DNA of 64,000 bases from Arthrobacter sp. 24S4-2 (GTDB lineage Bacteria; Actinomycetota; Actinomycetes; Actinomycetales; Micrococcaceae), in NCBI RefSeq assembly GCF_005280255.1, contig NZ_CP040018.1, positions 62,001 through 126,000 on the forward strand. Direction: 5' to 3'. The first letter of the stretch is position 1. Each line of letters starts with the position of its first letter. The translations under genes and the position numbers were made by a program. A model generated the notes under the pieces. It searched no databases. It was not told where the DNA came from and worked only from the letters and a program-made list of their open reading frames with translations. Shown here piece by piece: positions 45,820-54,370 of the stretch.

Positions 45820-46527
45820 ATGGCCGCACCGAAAGCTGCTCAGCTGTACCCCAATACCCTTGCGCCGGCGGATTGCCTCGCGGGCACGTTCCGCTTTGAC
45901 GCTGCCACAGGCAAGCTGCACTGGTCGGAGGAGCTCTACCTCATTCACGGCTATGGCCGCGGGGAGATCGTGCCCACCATTGACCTGTTCCTGTCGCACA
46001 AGCATCCGGACGACCGTAGCCGCGGCCGGGAAATCTTCAGCCAGGTCCTGACGCAGGGCGGTAGCTTCTTCAGCTTCGACAGGCTCATCGACGCCCGCAT
46101 GCGTGAGCATCGGGTCCTGACGGCGGGGGAGGGCATACTTGGCCGCGACGGCGGCCTGAGCCACATTGACGCCTACGTTATTGACCTCACCAAGACCCTG
46201 CAGCGTGAAACGGAGCAGTTTGCCCGGGAGGCCGTTGTGGCGGCCAGCGCGAGCCGGAGCACTATCGAGCAGGCCAAAGGCATCCTGATGGGAGCACTCC
46301 ATATTGGTTCCGAGGAGGCCTTCCGGCTCCTGGTGAACTACAGCCAGCACCGCAACATCAAGGTGGCACGGGCAGCAGCGGATCTCGTGGGGCTCGCCAA
46401 CAACTCCAAGGATCCCACCCTGTTGGACGGCTTCGTCCAGGCGCTTAACCGTGGTCCTGTCCGGCACCGGTCCAGGATCATCGGTATGCACCGCCATCAG
46501 GGGAGGCGGCCCCAGCGCTCCCTATAG
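45820..46527 (+). CDS. PAS-ANTAR RNA-binding regulator
   Basis: About 235 residues. The PAS domain, residues ~20-130, includes LAGTFRFDAATGKLHWSEELYLIHGYGRGEIVPTIDLFLSHKHPDD. The ANTAR domain follows: SRSTIEQAKGILMGALHIGSEEAFRLLVNYSQHRNIKVARAAADLV. ANTAR proteins bind paired RNA hairpins and prevent transcription termination; PAS supplies the signal. ATG 45820 chosen; GTG 45808 is an alternative that overlaps the upstream gene. The RNA targets are unknown. Confidence 0.9.
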   Translation: MAAPKAAQLYPNTLAPADCLAGTFRFDAATGKLHWSEELYLIHGYGRGEIVPTIDLFLSHKHPDDRSRGREIFSQVLTQGGSFFSFDRLIDARMREHRVLTAGEGILGRDGGLSHIDAYVIDLTKTLQRETEQFAREAVVAASASRSTIEQAKGILMGALHIGSEEAFRLLVNYSQHRNIKVARAAADLVGLANNSKDPTLLDGFVQALNRGPVRHRSRIIGMHRHQGRRPQRSL

Positions 46528-46585
46528 CTCAGCGCGCCCGGTTAATCCGCGCTCACTCGGTTCCGCATGTAAAATTTCTTCCACA

Positions 46586-47200
46586 ATGACTGCCGAAGAC
46601 GCCAACCGTTCCACCTTGTTGCCCGCCCAGGCGCTGTCCGGCCGGGATGATCCCGTGGACCGGATCCTTGCCGCCGCTTATGAGCTGTTTTCCCGCCGCG
46701 GCATCCGCGATGTGGGAACCAACGAGCTCATCAGCCGCTCCGGCGTGGCCAAAGCGACGTTCTACCGGCATTTCCCCTCCAAGGACGCCCTGGTTTTGGC
46801 CTTCCTGGCGCTCCGTGACCAGGTGTGGACCGTAGACCTCATTGTCTCCGAGGCCCGCCGGCGCGGCAGCACTCCCGAGGAACAGTTGCTCGCGGTGTTC
46901 GACGTGTTCGGCGACTGGTTCCACCGCGACGACTTCGAGGCCTGCACGTTCATCAATGTCCTGCTGGAAATGGGCCCGGAGCATCCGCTGGGGAAGGCGA
47001 GCATCGGTTACCTGAGCCGGATCCGCGGCCACATCCAGGCCCTGGCCGAGGAAGCCGGGCTGCAGCGCACCGAGGAGTTCGCCCGCTCCTGGCACATCCT
47101 GATGAAGGGCTCCATCATCTCGGCCACCGAAGGGGACTTCCTGGCGTCCAGGCGGGCGCAGCAGATGGCCGGCTGGCTCATCGACCACCACCGCAGCTAA
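46586..47200 (+). CDS. TetR-family transcriptional regulator
   Basis: 204 residues. HTH: ILAAAYELFSRRGIRDVGTNELISRSGVAKATFYRHFPSKDALVLAFL, then an all-helical ligand domain. Start MTAEDANRS at 46586; the longer frame overlaps the ANTAR gene. It converges on the BASS transporter gene with a 7-bp gap, and the transporter's own promoter carries a TetR-like inverted repeat (48281-48300). Regulation of that gene is a fair guess. Confidence 0.9.
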   Translation: MTAEDANRSTLLPAQALSGRDDPVDRILAAAYELFSRRGIRDVGTNELISRSGVAKATFYRHFPSKDALVLAFLALRDQVWTVDLIVSEARRRGSTPEEQLLAVFDVFGDWFHRDDFEACTFINVLLEMGPEHPLGKASIGYLSRIRGHIQALAEEAGLQRTEEFARSWHILMKGSIISATEGDFLASRRAQQMAGWLIDHHRS

Positions 47201-47207
47201 GGGGTGG

Positions 47208-48230
47208 CTAGGCGTCCTGTGCCGCGGACTCGCCCAGCGGCCGCCGGGCCAGCCACGCGGCCACGATCGCGCCCGAGATATTGTGCCAGAGCGAGAACAC
47301 TGCGGAAGGCAGTGCGGCCAGCGGGCTGAAATGCGCTGTGGCCAGGGTGGCGGCGAGACCGGAGTTCTGCATGCCCACTTCGAAGGCCAGGGCCCGGCGT
47401 GCCTTGTCGTCGAGGCGCCCCACTTTCCCGGCCAGGTATCCGAGGCCCAGGCCAAAGCCGTTGTGCAGGACCACGGCGAGGAAGACGATTCCGCCGGCGG
47501 CAACAATCTTGCTGGCGCTGCCCGCTACGACGATCGCAACGATTAGGGAGATTACGACGGCGGACGCCCAAGGAAGTGCCGGCAGAAGCTTTGCCACGAG
47601 CTTCTTGAGGAACAGGCGTGCCAGCAGTCCCGCGATCACCGGCAGGAGGACAGTCTTGACTATGTCCAGGACCATGGCGCCGGCGTCGATCTGCAGGAAG
47701 GATCCGGCGAGGAACAGGACCAGCAGGGGTGTGACAACGGGGGCGATCAGCGTCGAAACGGACGCGACGGCCACGGACAGTGCAACGTCGCCCTTGGCCA
47801 GGAAGGCCATCACATTGGAGGCGGTCCCTGACGGTGCGCAGCCCACCAGAATGAGGCCCACGGCCAGTTCGGGGGGAAGGTTGAGCGCAACGGCTATCAG
47901 CCATCCGGCCCCGGGCATGATCACGTAGTGGGCGACTATGCCCAGCACCACGGCCCAGGGGCGCTTGACCACAGAGGCGAAATCGGGAGGGGTGAGGGTC
48001 AGGCCCATGCAGAACATGATGATGCCGAGCAGGTAGGGAACGCTGGGCGCCATGGGTTTGAACGCGCCGGGCAGCAGGAAGCCGGCAATCCCTGCAACCA
48101 CCACCAGGATGGGGAAAACCGTCACCGCAATGCGGGCGATTTTCGCTTCCGCGGCCAGCGCGGGATTGAGCGGCGCGTCGGCTTCAGTGCCTGCCGCTGT
48201 GGTCTCGTGGGTATTAGTTGCCTCAAGCAT
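47208..48230 (-). CDS. BASS-family sodium:organic anion symporter
   Basis: 340 residues with about ten helices. Family motifs: GIIMFCMGLTLTPPDF, LVGCAPSGTASNVMAFLAKGDVALSVAVA and ALAFEVGMQNSGLAATLATAHF. These are the crossover and sodium-site regions of the bile acid:sodium symporter family, whose bacterial members carry pantoate, keto acids and similar anions. Start MLEATNTHETT at 48230. The substrate is unknown. Confidence 0.92.
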   Translation of the reverse strand: MLEATNTHETTAAGTEADAPLNPALAAEAKIARIAVTVFPILVVVAGIAGFLLPGAFKPMAPSVPYLLGIIMFCMGLTLTPPDFASVVKRPWAVVLGIVAHYVIMPGAGWLIAVALNLPPELAVGLILVGCAPSGTASNVMAFLAKGDVALSVAVASVSTLIAPVVTPLLVLFLAGSFLQIDAGAMVLDIVKTVLLPVIAGLLARLFLKKLVAKLLPALPWASAVVISLIVAIVVAGSASKIVAAGGIVFLAVVLHNGFGLGLGYLAGKVGRLDDKARRALAFEVGMQNSGLAATLATAHFSPLAALPSAVFSLWHNISGAIVAAWLARRPLGESAAQDA

Positions 48231-48280
48231 CCAATAATGCTCACACCCGGGCGGCCAGTCCGGCCAATTCATGAACAAAC

Positions 48281-48300
48281 GTCTGACATTTATGTCAGAC
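48281..48300. promoter_or_regulatory. TetR-like operator GTCTGACAT-N2-ATGTCAGAC
   Basis: A 9-bp perfect inverted repeat with a 2-nt centre, 51 bp upstream of the BASS transporter start. The shape fits a TetR dimer site. The convergent TetR gene at the other end of the transporter is the likely binder (inference). Confidence 0.6.
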
Positions 48301-48332
48301 TGGGCGGTCGGAAGCCCGGGTGGGTGTGGGCC

Positions 48333-48527
48333 CTATTCCTGTGGGCCGTCGCTGTGATCGGCGATATGTGCCGTGGCCGCGTGCTCCCGGATCTCCGTAA
48401 CGCCGCACGCAGCTGCCGCGCGGTCACGATAGATGCCCGAGACGGCCAGGACGTTGCCTGCACCGTTGATGAGCCGGATGCGGACGCCGCCTTGTTCAGC
48501 GGCGACGAGTTCGAATTTTCCTGCCAT
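48333..48527 (-). CDS. Small DUF1508 protein
   Basis: 64 residues: MAGKFELVAAEQGGVRIRLINGAGNVLAVSGIYRDRAAAACGVTEIREH, a single DUF1508 unit, then a His/Asp-rich end. ATG 48527 chosen by comparison with the two other MAGKFE/MAGMFE genes in this window; the frame upstream is noise. It is shorter and more diverged than the others. Confidence 0.75.
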   Translation of the reverse strand: MAGKFELVAAEQGGVRIRLINGAGNVLAVSGIYRDRAAAACGVTEIREHAATAHIADHSDGPQE

Positions 48528-48697
48528 GCTATTTCTCTCCCCCGGGATGGCGTGTCTGCAACGTGCCGCAGAGCTGCTCCTGGGACAAGCATAGATGACA
48601 GAAGCTGTCACATGAATTACAAAACGGTTTGTGTCAGTTGGGCATCGTCCAGCGTGGGGGGGTGCCCGGAGGGCGGCGCTGCTGTGATTATTGGTTC

Positions 48698-50452
48698 GTG
48701 AACAACAGGGAACCAGGGAAATCCGACGGTGGGCCGTCCGCCGCGGTGGCAGCAATGGACAGCCGGATTTTGGCAGTCCTGAACGGGGTCCCTGCCATGG
48801 TCGGCTACTGGGATCCGGAGCTGCGGAACCAAGTGGCCAATGACGCGTACGTGGGGTGGATCGGCCGGACCGCGGAGCAGATTCGCGGGCTGCACATGCG
48901 CGATGTGGTGGGTGAGGACGCATACCGCGAAGACCTCCCCTACATTGCGGGCGTCCTCGAGGGGCGGCCGCAGCTGTTCGGCAAGACGATTGTGAATGCA
49001 GCCGGCCAGAGGCGCCACGCCCAGGTTTCCTACGTGCCTGACCTGCGGGACGGGCAGGTCAGCGGTTTCTTTGTCCTCATCACTGACATTACCGACAGGA
49101 TCGTGGCTGAACGCAGGGAGCATCGTGATGCATCCCGCTACCGGGCATTGGCCAGCAGCATTCCGAGTGTTTTTGTTCTGCTCTTCGACTCCGACCTGCG
49201 GTACATCATCGCCGAAGGCCAGGAACTCGCCGCATTCGGCCACACCCCCGCGGAACTGGAGGGGCGGACCATTCACGAGGCATTGAGCCCGCAACTTGCC
49301 GCGGAGCTCGAGCCGCGCTACCGCGCGGCGCTCGCCGGGGACGAGGTGACGTGGAAGCGAAGTATCGGACACCGGACATTCAGCCTCACGGCAAGGCCGG
49401 TCAACTCGGAAGAAGGAATAACGGCAGGCCTGGTTGTGGCGGTGGATGTCACCGAACGGCTGCAGCGTGAACAGACCTGGGCGGCCCTGCACGAGATAGC
49501 GACAGCCGTCGCCAGAAGTGTGGCGCCCGTGGACATTGCGGAGCGGGTTGCTGCGATCCTGCAGCGCCTGTTCTCCGTCGACTCCGCCGCCGTTGTGCGG
49601 TTCACCGGTGCCGGTAGTGCAGACATTGTTGCCATGGCGCCGGGGCTGCCGCCTGAGATCAAGCGGGCGCAGGATTTCGGCCCGGAGGACTCATCCGCTG
49701 TGGCCCGGGTGGCACTCACCGGGAAGCCGTCCATCGTGAACTACCGGCACGACGATGGCCGCGTTGGTGCGCAGTTGCTCGCTGGAGGCTTCCGAAGCGG
49801 TGCCGCTGCGCCAATCCGCGTCCACGGCGAACTGTGGGGAGCCGTGGCGCTGACCTCGCGTTCCGTTGACGGGGTCACTGAACCGATGCTTGACCGGCTG
49901 GCCGAGTTCGCCGAGCTGGTGGAGATTGCGATTGGCAACACCGAGGCCTGGGCGGCCCTGGAGCACAATGCCAGCACGGACAGTCTCACCGGACTGCTGA
50001 ACCGCCGCGCTTTTGAGGCGGGCCTGGCCCTTGAACTGGAGAAGGCCCGGCTCCACGGCACCCCGCTCAGCGCGATCGTTTTGGACGTTGACCGCTTCAA
50101 GACCGTCAATGACACCTTCGGACATCCCGCTGGAGATGATGTCCTGGTCGAAGTGGCAGCGCGGCTTCGGCGGACTGCCCGGCAAGGGGAGCTCGTGGCA
50201 CGCCTGGGCGGCGAGGAATTCGTGTGGCTGCTGCCCGGAACCAGCGGCGCGGACGCCATCCGGGCCGCTGAGCGGGCCCGGCAGGCCATTGGCGCCATGG
50301 ACTTCCCTGGCGTCGGAGCGGTTACCGTCTCCGCCGGCGTCTGTGAATTAGCCGATGTTGGCCGCGCCCGGCTCCTGGACCGGGCGGACCGCGCCCTTTA
50401 CCAGGCCAAGAAACAGGGCCGCAACAGGACGGTGCTGTACCGGCTCCCCTAG
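48698..50452 (+). CDS. Diguanylate cyclase with PAS-PAS-GAF sensor domains
   Basis: 584 residues from GTG 48698. First PAS: RILAVLNGVPAMVGYWDPELRNQVANDAYVGWIG; second PAS: RALASSIPSVFVLLFDSDLRYIIAEGQEL; GAF: about 285-430. The GGDEF domain is at the end with active site LGGEEFVW and metal-binding DVDRFKTVNDTFGHPAGDD. The inhibitory I-site position reads RQGE instead of RxxD, so product feedback may be weak. No membrane helix: a soluble sensor that makes c-di-GMP. It overlaps the convergent sulP remnant by 4 bp. Confidence 0.92.
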   Translation: MNNREPGKSDGGPSAAVAAMDSRILAVLNGVPAMVGYWDPELRNQVANDAYVGWIGRTAEQIRGLHMRDVVGEDAYREDLPYIAGVLEGRPQLFGKTIVNAAGQRRHAQVSYVPDLRDGQVSGFFVLITDITDRIVAERREHRDASRYRALASSIPSVFVLLFDSDLRYIIAEGQELAAFGHTPAELEGRTIHEALSPQLAAELEPRYRAALAGDEVTWKRSIGHRTFSLTARPVNSEEGITAGLVVAVDVTERLQREQTWAALHEIATAVARSVAPVDIAERVAAILQRLFSVDSAAVVRFTGAGSADIVAMAPGLPPEIKRAQDFGPEDSSAVARVALTGKPSIVNYRHDDGRVGAQLLAGGFRSGAAAPIRVHGELWGAVALTSRSVDGVTEPMLDRLAEFAELVEIAIGNTEAWAALEHNASTDSLTGLLNRRAFEAGLALELEKARLHGTPLSAIVLDVDRFKTVNDTFGHPAGDDVLVEVAARLRRTARQGELVARLGGEEFVWLLPGTSGADAIRAAERARQAIGAMDFPGVGAVTVSAGVCELADVGRARLLDRADRALYQAKKQGRNRTVLYRLP

Positions 50453-50715
50453 TTAAGCCTGCCGGCCAGCCGTTCCCGCATCAGGGCCGTGGCGGCAGAG
50501 ATCATGGCCGGCCTGCCGCCCACAAAGGAGATGGTGACGGCCATGGCAGAGGACGTGAAGAGCCCGATCCGGGGGTCCACGCCGGCAATCACGGAGAACG
50601 CAACGGCCTCCGGGATAAGGGCGAGCGCCACCACCAGTCCGGCGAGGGCCTCGGTCTTGAGGCGGCGCGGGGAACGGAGGGTAGCCCGGACGGACTGGAG
50701 TTGTTCGGGCTTCAT
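50449..50715 (-). pseudogene. SulP-family transporter remnant
   Basis: 88 residues. The N-terminus is a perfect SulP start (SPRRLKTEALAGLVVALALIPEAVAFSVIAGVDPRIGLFTSSAMAVTISFVGGRPAMISAAT). It then passes straight into ALMRERLAGRLN and a stop. Intact family members have about 400-500 further residues. A large in-frame internal deletion has joined the first ~75 residues to what looks like the last dozen. It starts 6 bp after the alarmone synthetase. Confidence 0.8.
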
Positions 50716-50721
50716 GCGTTC

Positions 50722-51828
50722 CTATTGTTGGGTCTGGCGATAGCGCTCGATCTGCTTCAGCCGCCGCAGGAGGCTGTCGCGCCGGGGGTGCGGGACGGCG
50801 TCGGGCGCCTCCGCGGTGAGGTCGATGTGTTTGGTGCCGTACTGCCACAGCAGCAGGTCATCCAGCAGCCGGTCGGGCCCGGGGGAGTACCGGTGGTCCA
50901 GGGCCTTGCGGACCTCGGTGATCCGGTTGGCACTGAGCAGCCCTGCAAGCTGTACGGTCTGGTTGAGGCCGTGGGCGGCCATCAGTTCGGCTGCCCAGCC
51001 CCAGTCATCGTCCACTTTACGGTCCACGTGGGGCAGGAGCGTCCGCCAGACGTCGCGGATCCGGTTGGGCGTCAGCTGCGCGGCACCTTCACCGTCCATG
51101 TCCCAGTAGCCGCGGACTTCCTCGTAGCGTTCGTGCAGGTCCGCGAAGGCGCCCTCCACGGTTTCCAGCATGGCGGCCGTGGCCGTGAACTGCCGGTCGA
51201 AATGCGGTGTCCAGGCGCGGGGGTCCTCGGCCTTGAACCGGATGTCGTGCTCGATCTCGCTCCAGGCGTGGGCAAAGACGGTGCGGATCTGGCATTCGAA
51301 AAAGTAGCTGCCGTTGGGTTGGGCGTCCGCGTTGAACACCTGCTGGTAGTCCTTGACGGCCTCGTTCTGGATGGTCCGCAGGATCAGGTGGCGGCTGGAG
51401 TAGCCGTAGGTGCCGGATTCGATGGAGCCGATGTCCTTCTCGCGGTCGCCGCGGCAGTCAAAGAGCTGGCGCTGGCGCTTGATGAGGTTGGCCACCACGG
51501 CGTTTTCTGCCGGGAGTTTGGTGATGACCCGGACGCCCACCATGTCATTGAGGGTCCGGAACGGGTCCGGGAACTTCAGCACGGGCGGGCCGCCGGGTTC
51601 CAGCGGTTCTTCCGTGCGCGAGATCTTCTCCCTGAAGGACTCCACGGTTTTAGTGCGGCCGGTGACGAACAGGGGTGTCACTTCGGTGTCCTTCAGCATG
51701 CTCCGCAGTGAGAGCAGGACTTCGCGCGTGACCAGTTTCAGGGCAGGGCGGACCCGTTCGTAGAGCTCCACGTTTTCCTGCACGGACTCGCGCAGGCCTT
51801 CGTCCAGGCGGTCCCAGTTGCTAGCCAT
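50722..51828 (-). CDS. RelA/SpoT-domain (small alarmone synthetase-like) protein
   Basis: 368 residues. The (p)ppGpp-synthetase domain covers about 50-230: TGRTKTVESFREKISR, PDPFRTLNDMVGVRVIT, GYSSRHLIL and ECQIRTVFAHAWSEIEHDIRFKAED. There is no hydrolase (HD) domain and no TGS/ACT. The C-terminal ~130 residues are an extension I do not recognise. It should transfer pyrophosphate to GDP/GTP by family analogy. Confidence 0.88.
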   Translation of the reverse strand: MASNWDRLDEGLRESVQENVELYERVRPALKLVTREVLLSLRSMLKDTEVTPLFVTGRTKTVESFREKISRTEEPLEPGGPPVLKFPDPFRTLNDMVGVRVITKLPAENAVVANLIKRQRQLFDCRGDREKDIGSIESGTYGYSSRHLILRTIQNEAVKDYQQVFNADAQPNGSYFFECQIRTVFAHAWSEIEHDIRFKAEDPRAWTPHFDRQFTATAAMLETVEGAFADLHERYEEVRGYWDMDGEGAAQLTPNRIRDVWRTLLPHVDRKVDDDWGWAAELMAAHGLNQTVQLAGLLSANRITEVRKALDHRYSPGPDRLLDDLLLWQYGTKHIDLTAEAPDAVPHPRRDSLLRRLKQIERYRQTQQ

Positions 51829-51914
51829 GCTTCCAGCTTACGGGTGGCCTACGACAGCCGCGCGGGGTGACACTCTGTGGCTGTTCTGTCCGTGGCCCAA
51901 GGTAGGCTCGGCAT

Positions 51915-52822
51915 ATGGCTGATAGGCGGCGCCGGACCCTGCTTACCCGCGGGCTTCCCGGCGCGGCAGCAGCAGTGACACTGGGGGCACTGTCCGCTTC
52001 CTGTTCGTCGGGCCCGAAGGAGGACGCAGTGAAGCGGCACAAGTACCAGTACGGCGATGACCCCAGCCAGTGGGGTGAGCTGTTCCTGCCCGAGGCAGCA
52101 GTGGCACGCGGCGTGGTGGTGGTCATCCATGGCGGCTATTGGCGCTCTCAGTACGGTGCAGAGCTCGGCGAACCGCTGGCGCGGGACCTCGCCATGCACG
52201 GAATGGCGGCCTGGAACCTGGAATACCGGCGCGCAGGCAACGGCGGCGGCTGGCCCCACACCTTCGAGGACGTGCTGGCCGGAATCGACAAACTCAGGGA
52301 CGTCGCCGCCGCCCACGGGCTGGGCCTGGACAAGGTCGTGGCCCTGGGCCACTCCGCCGGCGGCCATCTCGCCGTCTGGGCGGCTGGCCGGGACAGGCTC
52401 GCGCAGCTTGGCGCGCCTGACGCGGACCGCCAGCTGGTCCGGAAGAACGACGGCGGCGCCGTGCACCTCACCGGGGTGGTCAGCCAGTCCGGCCTCCTGA
52501 ACCTGGCCGCTGCCGACAAGCTCAACCTCAGCAACGGCGCGGTCAGTAATCTCCTGGGCGGTTCGTCCGGAAAGTACCCGAAACGCTACAAGTACGCCGA
52601 CCCCATGAGCGCGGTCCCGCTGCGGATCCCCGTTTACGCCGTCCACGGCAGCGACGACGAGGATGTGCCCGCCAGCCAGTCCGAGGCCTACGCCGGGGCT
52701 GCCAAGGCCGCGGGGGTCCCGTCCAGCTGCTGAAAGTGCCCGGCGACCACTTCTCGCTGATCGACCCCAAAACGCCGGCCTACCGGAAATGCCGGGACCT
52801 GGTGCAGGAACTCCTGGGCTGA
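51915..52822 (+). pseudogene. Alpha/beta hydrolase (esterase), C-terminally frameshifted
   Basis: A secreted or lipid-anchored esterase. The N-terminal RRRR, hydrophobic core and LSASCSS suggest a (Tat-type) lipoprotein signal. The oxyanion motif is VVIHGGYWRS, the nucleophile elbow GHSAGGHLAVW, and the Asp HGSDDEDVP. The first frame ends at 52733 right after AGAAKAAGV. The next frame continues with PVQLLKVPGDHFSLIDPKTPAY, which holds the catalytic His, to a stop at 52822. The switch is at GCGGGGGTCC near 52712: one more G restores a single 302-residue enzyme. It resembles kynurenine-formamidase-type esterases. Confidence 0.85.
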
Positions 52823-52905
52823 GCCGGCTTTCCCCTACACTGGATAAAGGTGCGCCGGGAAGTCTGGTCGGCATGATTTTGTCGACTCAACGTTTAGGAC
52901 GCTTC

Positions 52906-54261
52906 ATGAGCCACACACCTACGCCCGGCCCCGACGCCAAGCCGCGCTTCACCGTCCTTGGCTACGGCAGCTACGCGGAATCGCTGCGCATCGGCGAGAT
53001 CCTGCGCAAGGAAACGGTGGGCGGCGCCCTCCTGGTGGCCGCCGCCGTCCTCGCACTCATCTGGGCAAATTCACCGGCCTCCGACAGTTTCTTCGCGTTG
53101 CGTGACTTCCGGATCGGCTACGAACCCTGGCACCTCGACCTGAGCCTGGGCGCCTGGGCTGCAGACGGGCTGCTGGCCATCTTCTTCTTCCTGGTGGGCC
53201 TGGAACTGAAACGCGAGTTCGTGGCCGGCGACCTGCGGCAGCCCAGCAAATCGGTGGTTCCGGTGGCCGCCGCGGCCGGCGGAGTGGTTGTCCCGGCGCT
53301 GATCTACGCCGCAGTCAACATCTACAGCCCCGAAACCCTGCGCGGGTGGGCCATCCCCACGGCCACGGACATCGCGTTCGCAGTGGCCGTACTTGCCATC
53401 ATCGGCTCACACCTGCCCAGCGCCCTGCGCATCTTCCTGCTCACCCTGGCAGTGGTGGATGACCTGATTGCCATCAGCATCATCGCGTTCTTCTATTCCA
53501 GCGACATCCAGCCCGCCCCGCTGCTGCTGGCCCTGATCCCGCTGGGGCTGTACGCCTTCCTTGCCCAGAAATACCGCCGCTTCTTCGGTGCCCACTTCAT
53601 GGCCGCCTGGGCCATCCTCCTGCCGCTCGGCATAGCCACGTGGGCGCTGGTGCACGCCTCCGGCATCCACGCCACGGTGGCCGGCGTGCTGCTGGGGTTC
53701 GCCGTGCCGGTACTCCGCTCCAAGGCCAGCGGGGGTCCTGAAGCGGGTCCCGGCCTGGCGGAAATCTTCGAACACCGGTTCCGCCCCATCTCCGCCGGAG
53801 TGGCCGTTCCCATCTTCGCCTTCTTCTCCGCCGGCGTGGCCGTAGGTGGCTGGGAAGGACTGGGTTCGGCCCTGGCCGACCCGGTGGCCCTCGGTATCAT
53901 CCTGGCGCTGGTCCTGGGCAAGCCGCTCGGCATCATGGGCACCACGTGGGCCATCACCAAAGCCACCAGGGCACGGCTGGACGCCTCCTTCAAATGGATT
54001 GACGTCTTTGGCGTCTCGCTCCTGGCCGGGATCGGCTTCACGGTGTCCCTGCTCGTCGCTGAACTCAGCTTCGGCCCGGGAAGCCTGCACGATGACCACG
54101 CCAAGGTGGGGATCCTGGCGGCGTCACTTCTCGCCGCGATTCTGGCCACGGTGGTGCTGCGGGCTAGGAACCGCCAGTACCGCCAGGCAGAAGAGCGTGA
54201 GCAGGTCGACTCGGACCACGACGGCATCCCGGACGTCTATGAGCACGGGAACCGCCTATGA
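52906..54261 (+). CDS. nhaA: Na+/H+ antiporter NhaA
   Basis: 451 residues, 12 helices. NhaA hallmarks: FFFLVGLELKREFVAGDL, PTATDIAFAVAVLAIIG, the ion-binding pair LTLAVVDDLIAISIIAFFY and the end region LLAGIGFTVSLLVAELSF. It exchanges protons for sodium for pH and salt homeostasis. ATG 52906 taken; an upstream ATG at 52873 adds 11 residues. The tail ends DSDHDGIPDVYEHGNRL, a calcium-loop-like motif not typical of NhaA, and a 19-bp tandem repeat creates its stop codon. Confidence 0.94.
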   Translation: MSHTPTPGPDAKPRFTVLGYGSYAESLRIGEILRKETVGGALLVAAAVLALIWANSPASDSFFALRDFRIGYEPWHLDLSLGAWAADGLLAIFFFLVGLELKREFVAGDLRQPSKSVVPVAAAAGGVVVPALIYAAVNIYSPETLRGWAIPTATDIAFAVAVLAIIGSHLPSALRIFLLTLAVVDDLIAISIIAFFYSSDIQPAPLLLALIPLGLYAFLAQKYRRFFGAHFMAAWAILLPLGIATWALVHASGIHATVAGVLLGFAVPVLRSKASGGPEAGPGLAEIFEHRFRPISAGVAVPIFAFFSAGVAVGGWEGLGSALADPVALGIILALVLGKPLGIMGTTWAITKATRARLDASFKWIDVFGVSLLAGIGFTVSLLVAELSFGPGSLHDDHAKVGILAASLLAAILATVVLRARNRQYRQAEEREQVDSDHDGIPDVYEHGNRL

Positions 54262-54275
54262 GCACGGGAACCGCG
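54238..54275 (+). repeat. 19-bp tandem duplication at the nhaA stop
   Basis: TATGAGCACGGGAACCGC occurs at 54238-54255 and again at 54257-54274, one base apart. The first copy encodes YEHGNR; the second, out of frame, supplies the TGA stop. The duplication is not a multiple of three and therefore changed the NhaA C-terminus. Confidence 0.85.
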
Positions 54276-54288
54276 GACGTCCGGACGG

Positions 54289-54317
54289 TTGTCCGCATAT
54301 ACCCATAGGGGTATAAT
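54289..54317 (+). promoter_or_regulatory. Promoter with CsoR/CstR-like operator
   Basis: A consensus -10 box TATAAT (54312-54317) lies 17 bp after TTGTCC (54289-54294). Between and across them sits the near-palindrome ATACCCATAGGGGTAT (54299-54314; 7 of 8 base pairs symmetrical). It has the ATACCC/GGGTAT form of CsoR/CstR-family sites. The MBL-rhodanese gene starts 54 bp downstream of the -10 box. No csoR/cstR gene is visible in this window. Confidence 0.72.
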
Positions 54318-54370
54318 CCGACTGTAAGCAGGCACGCTGGCCCGACGGGGCCGGGCCGTTGGAGGAAGCC

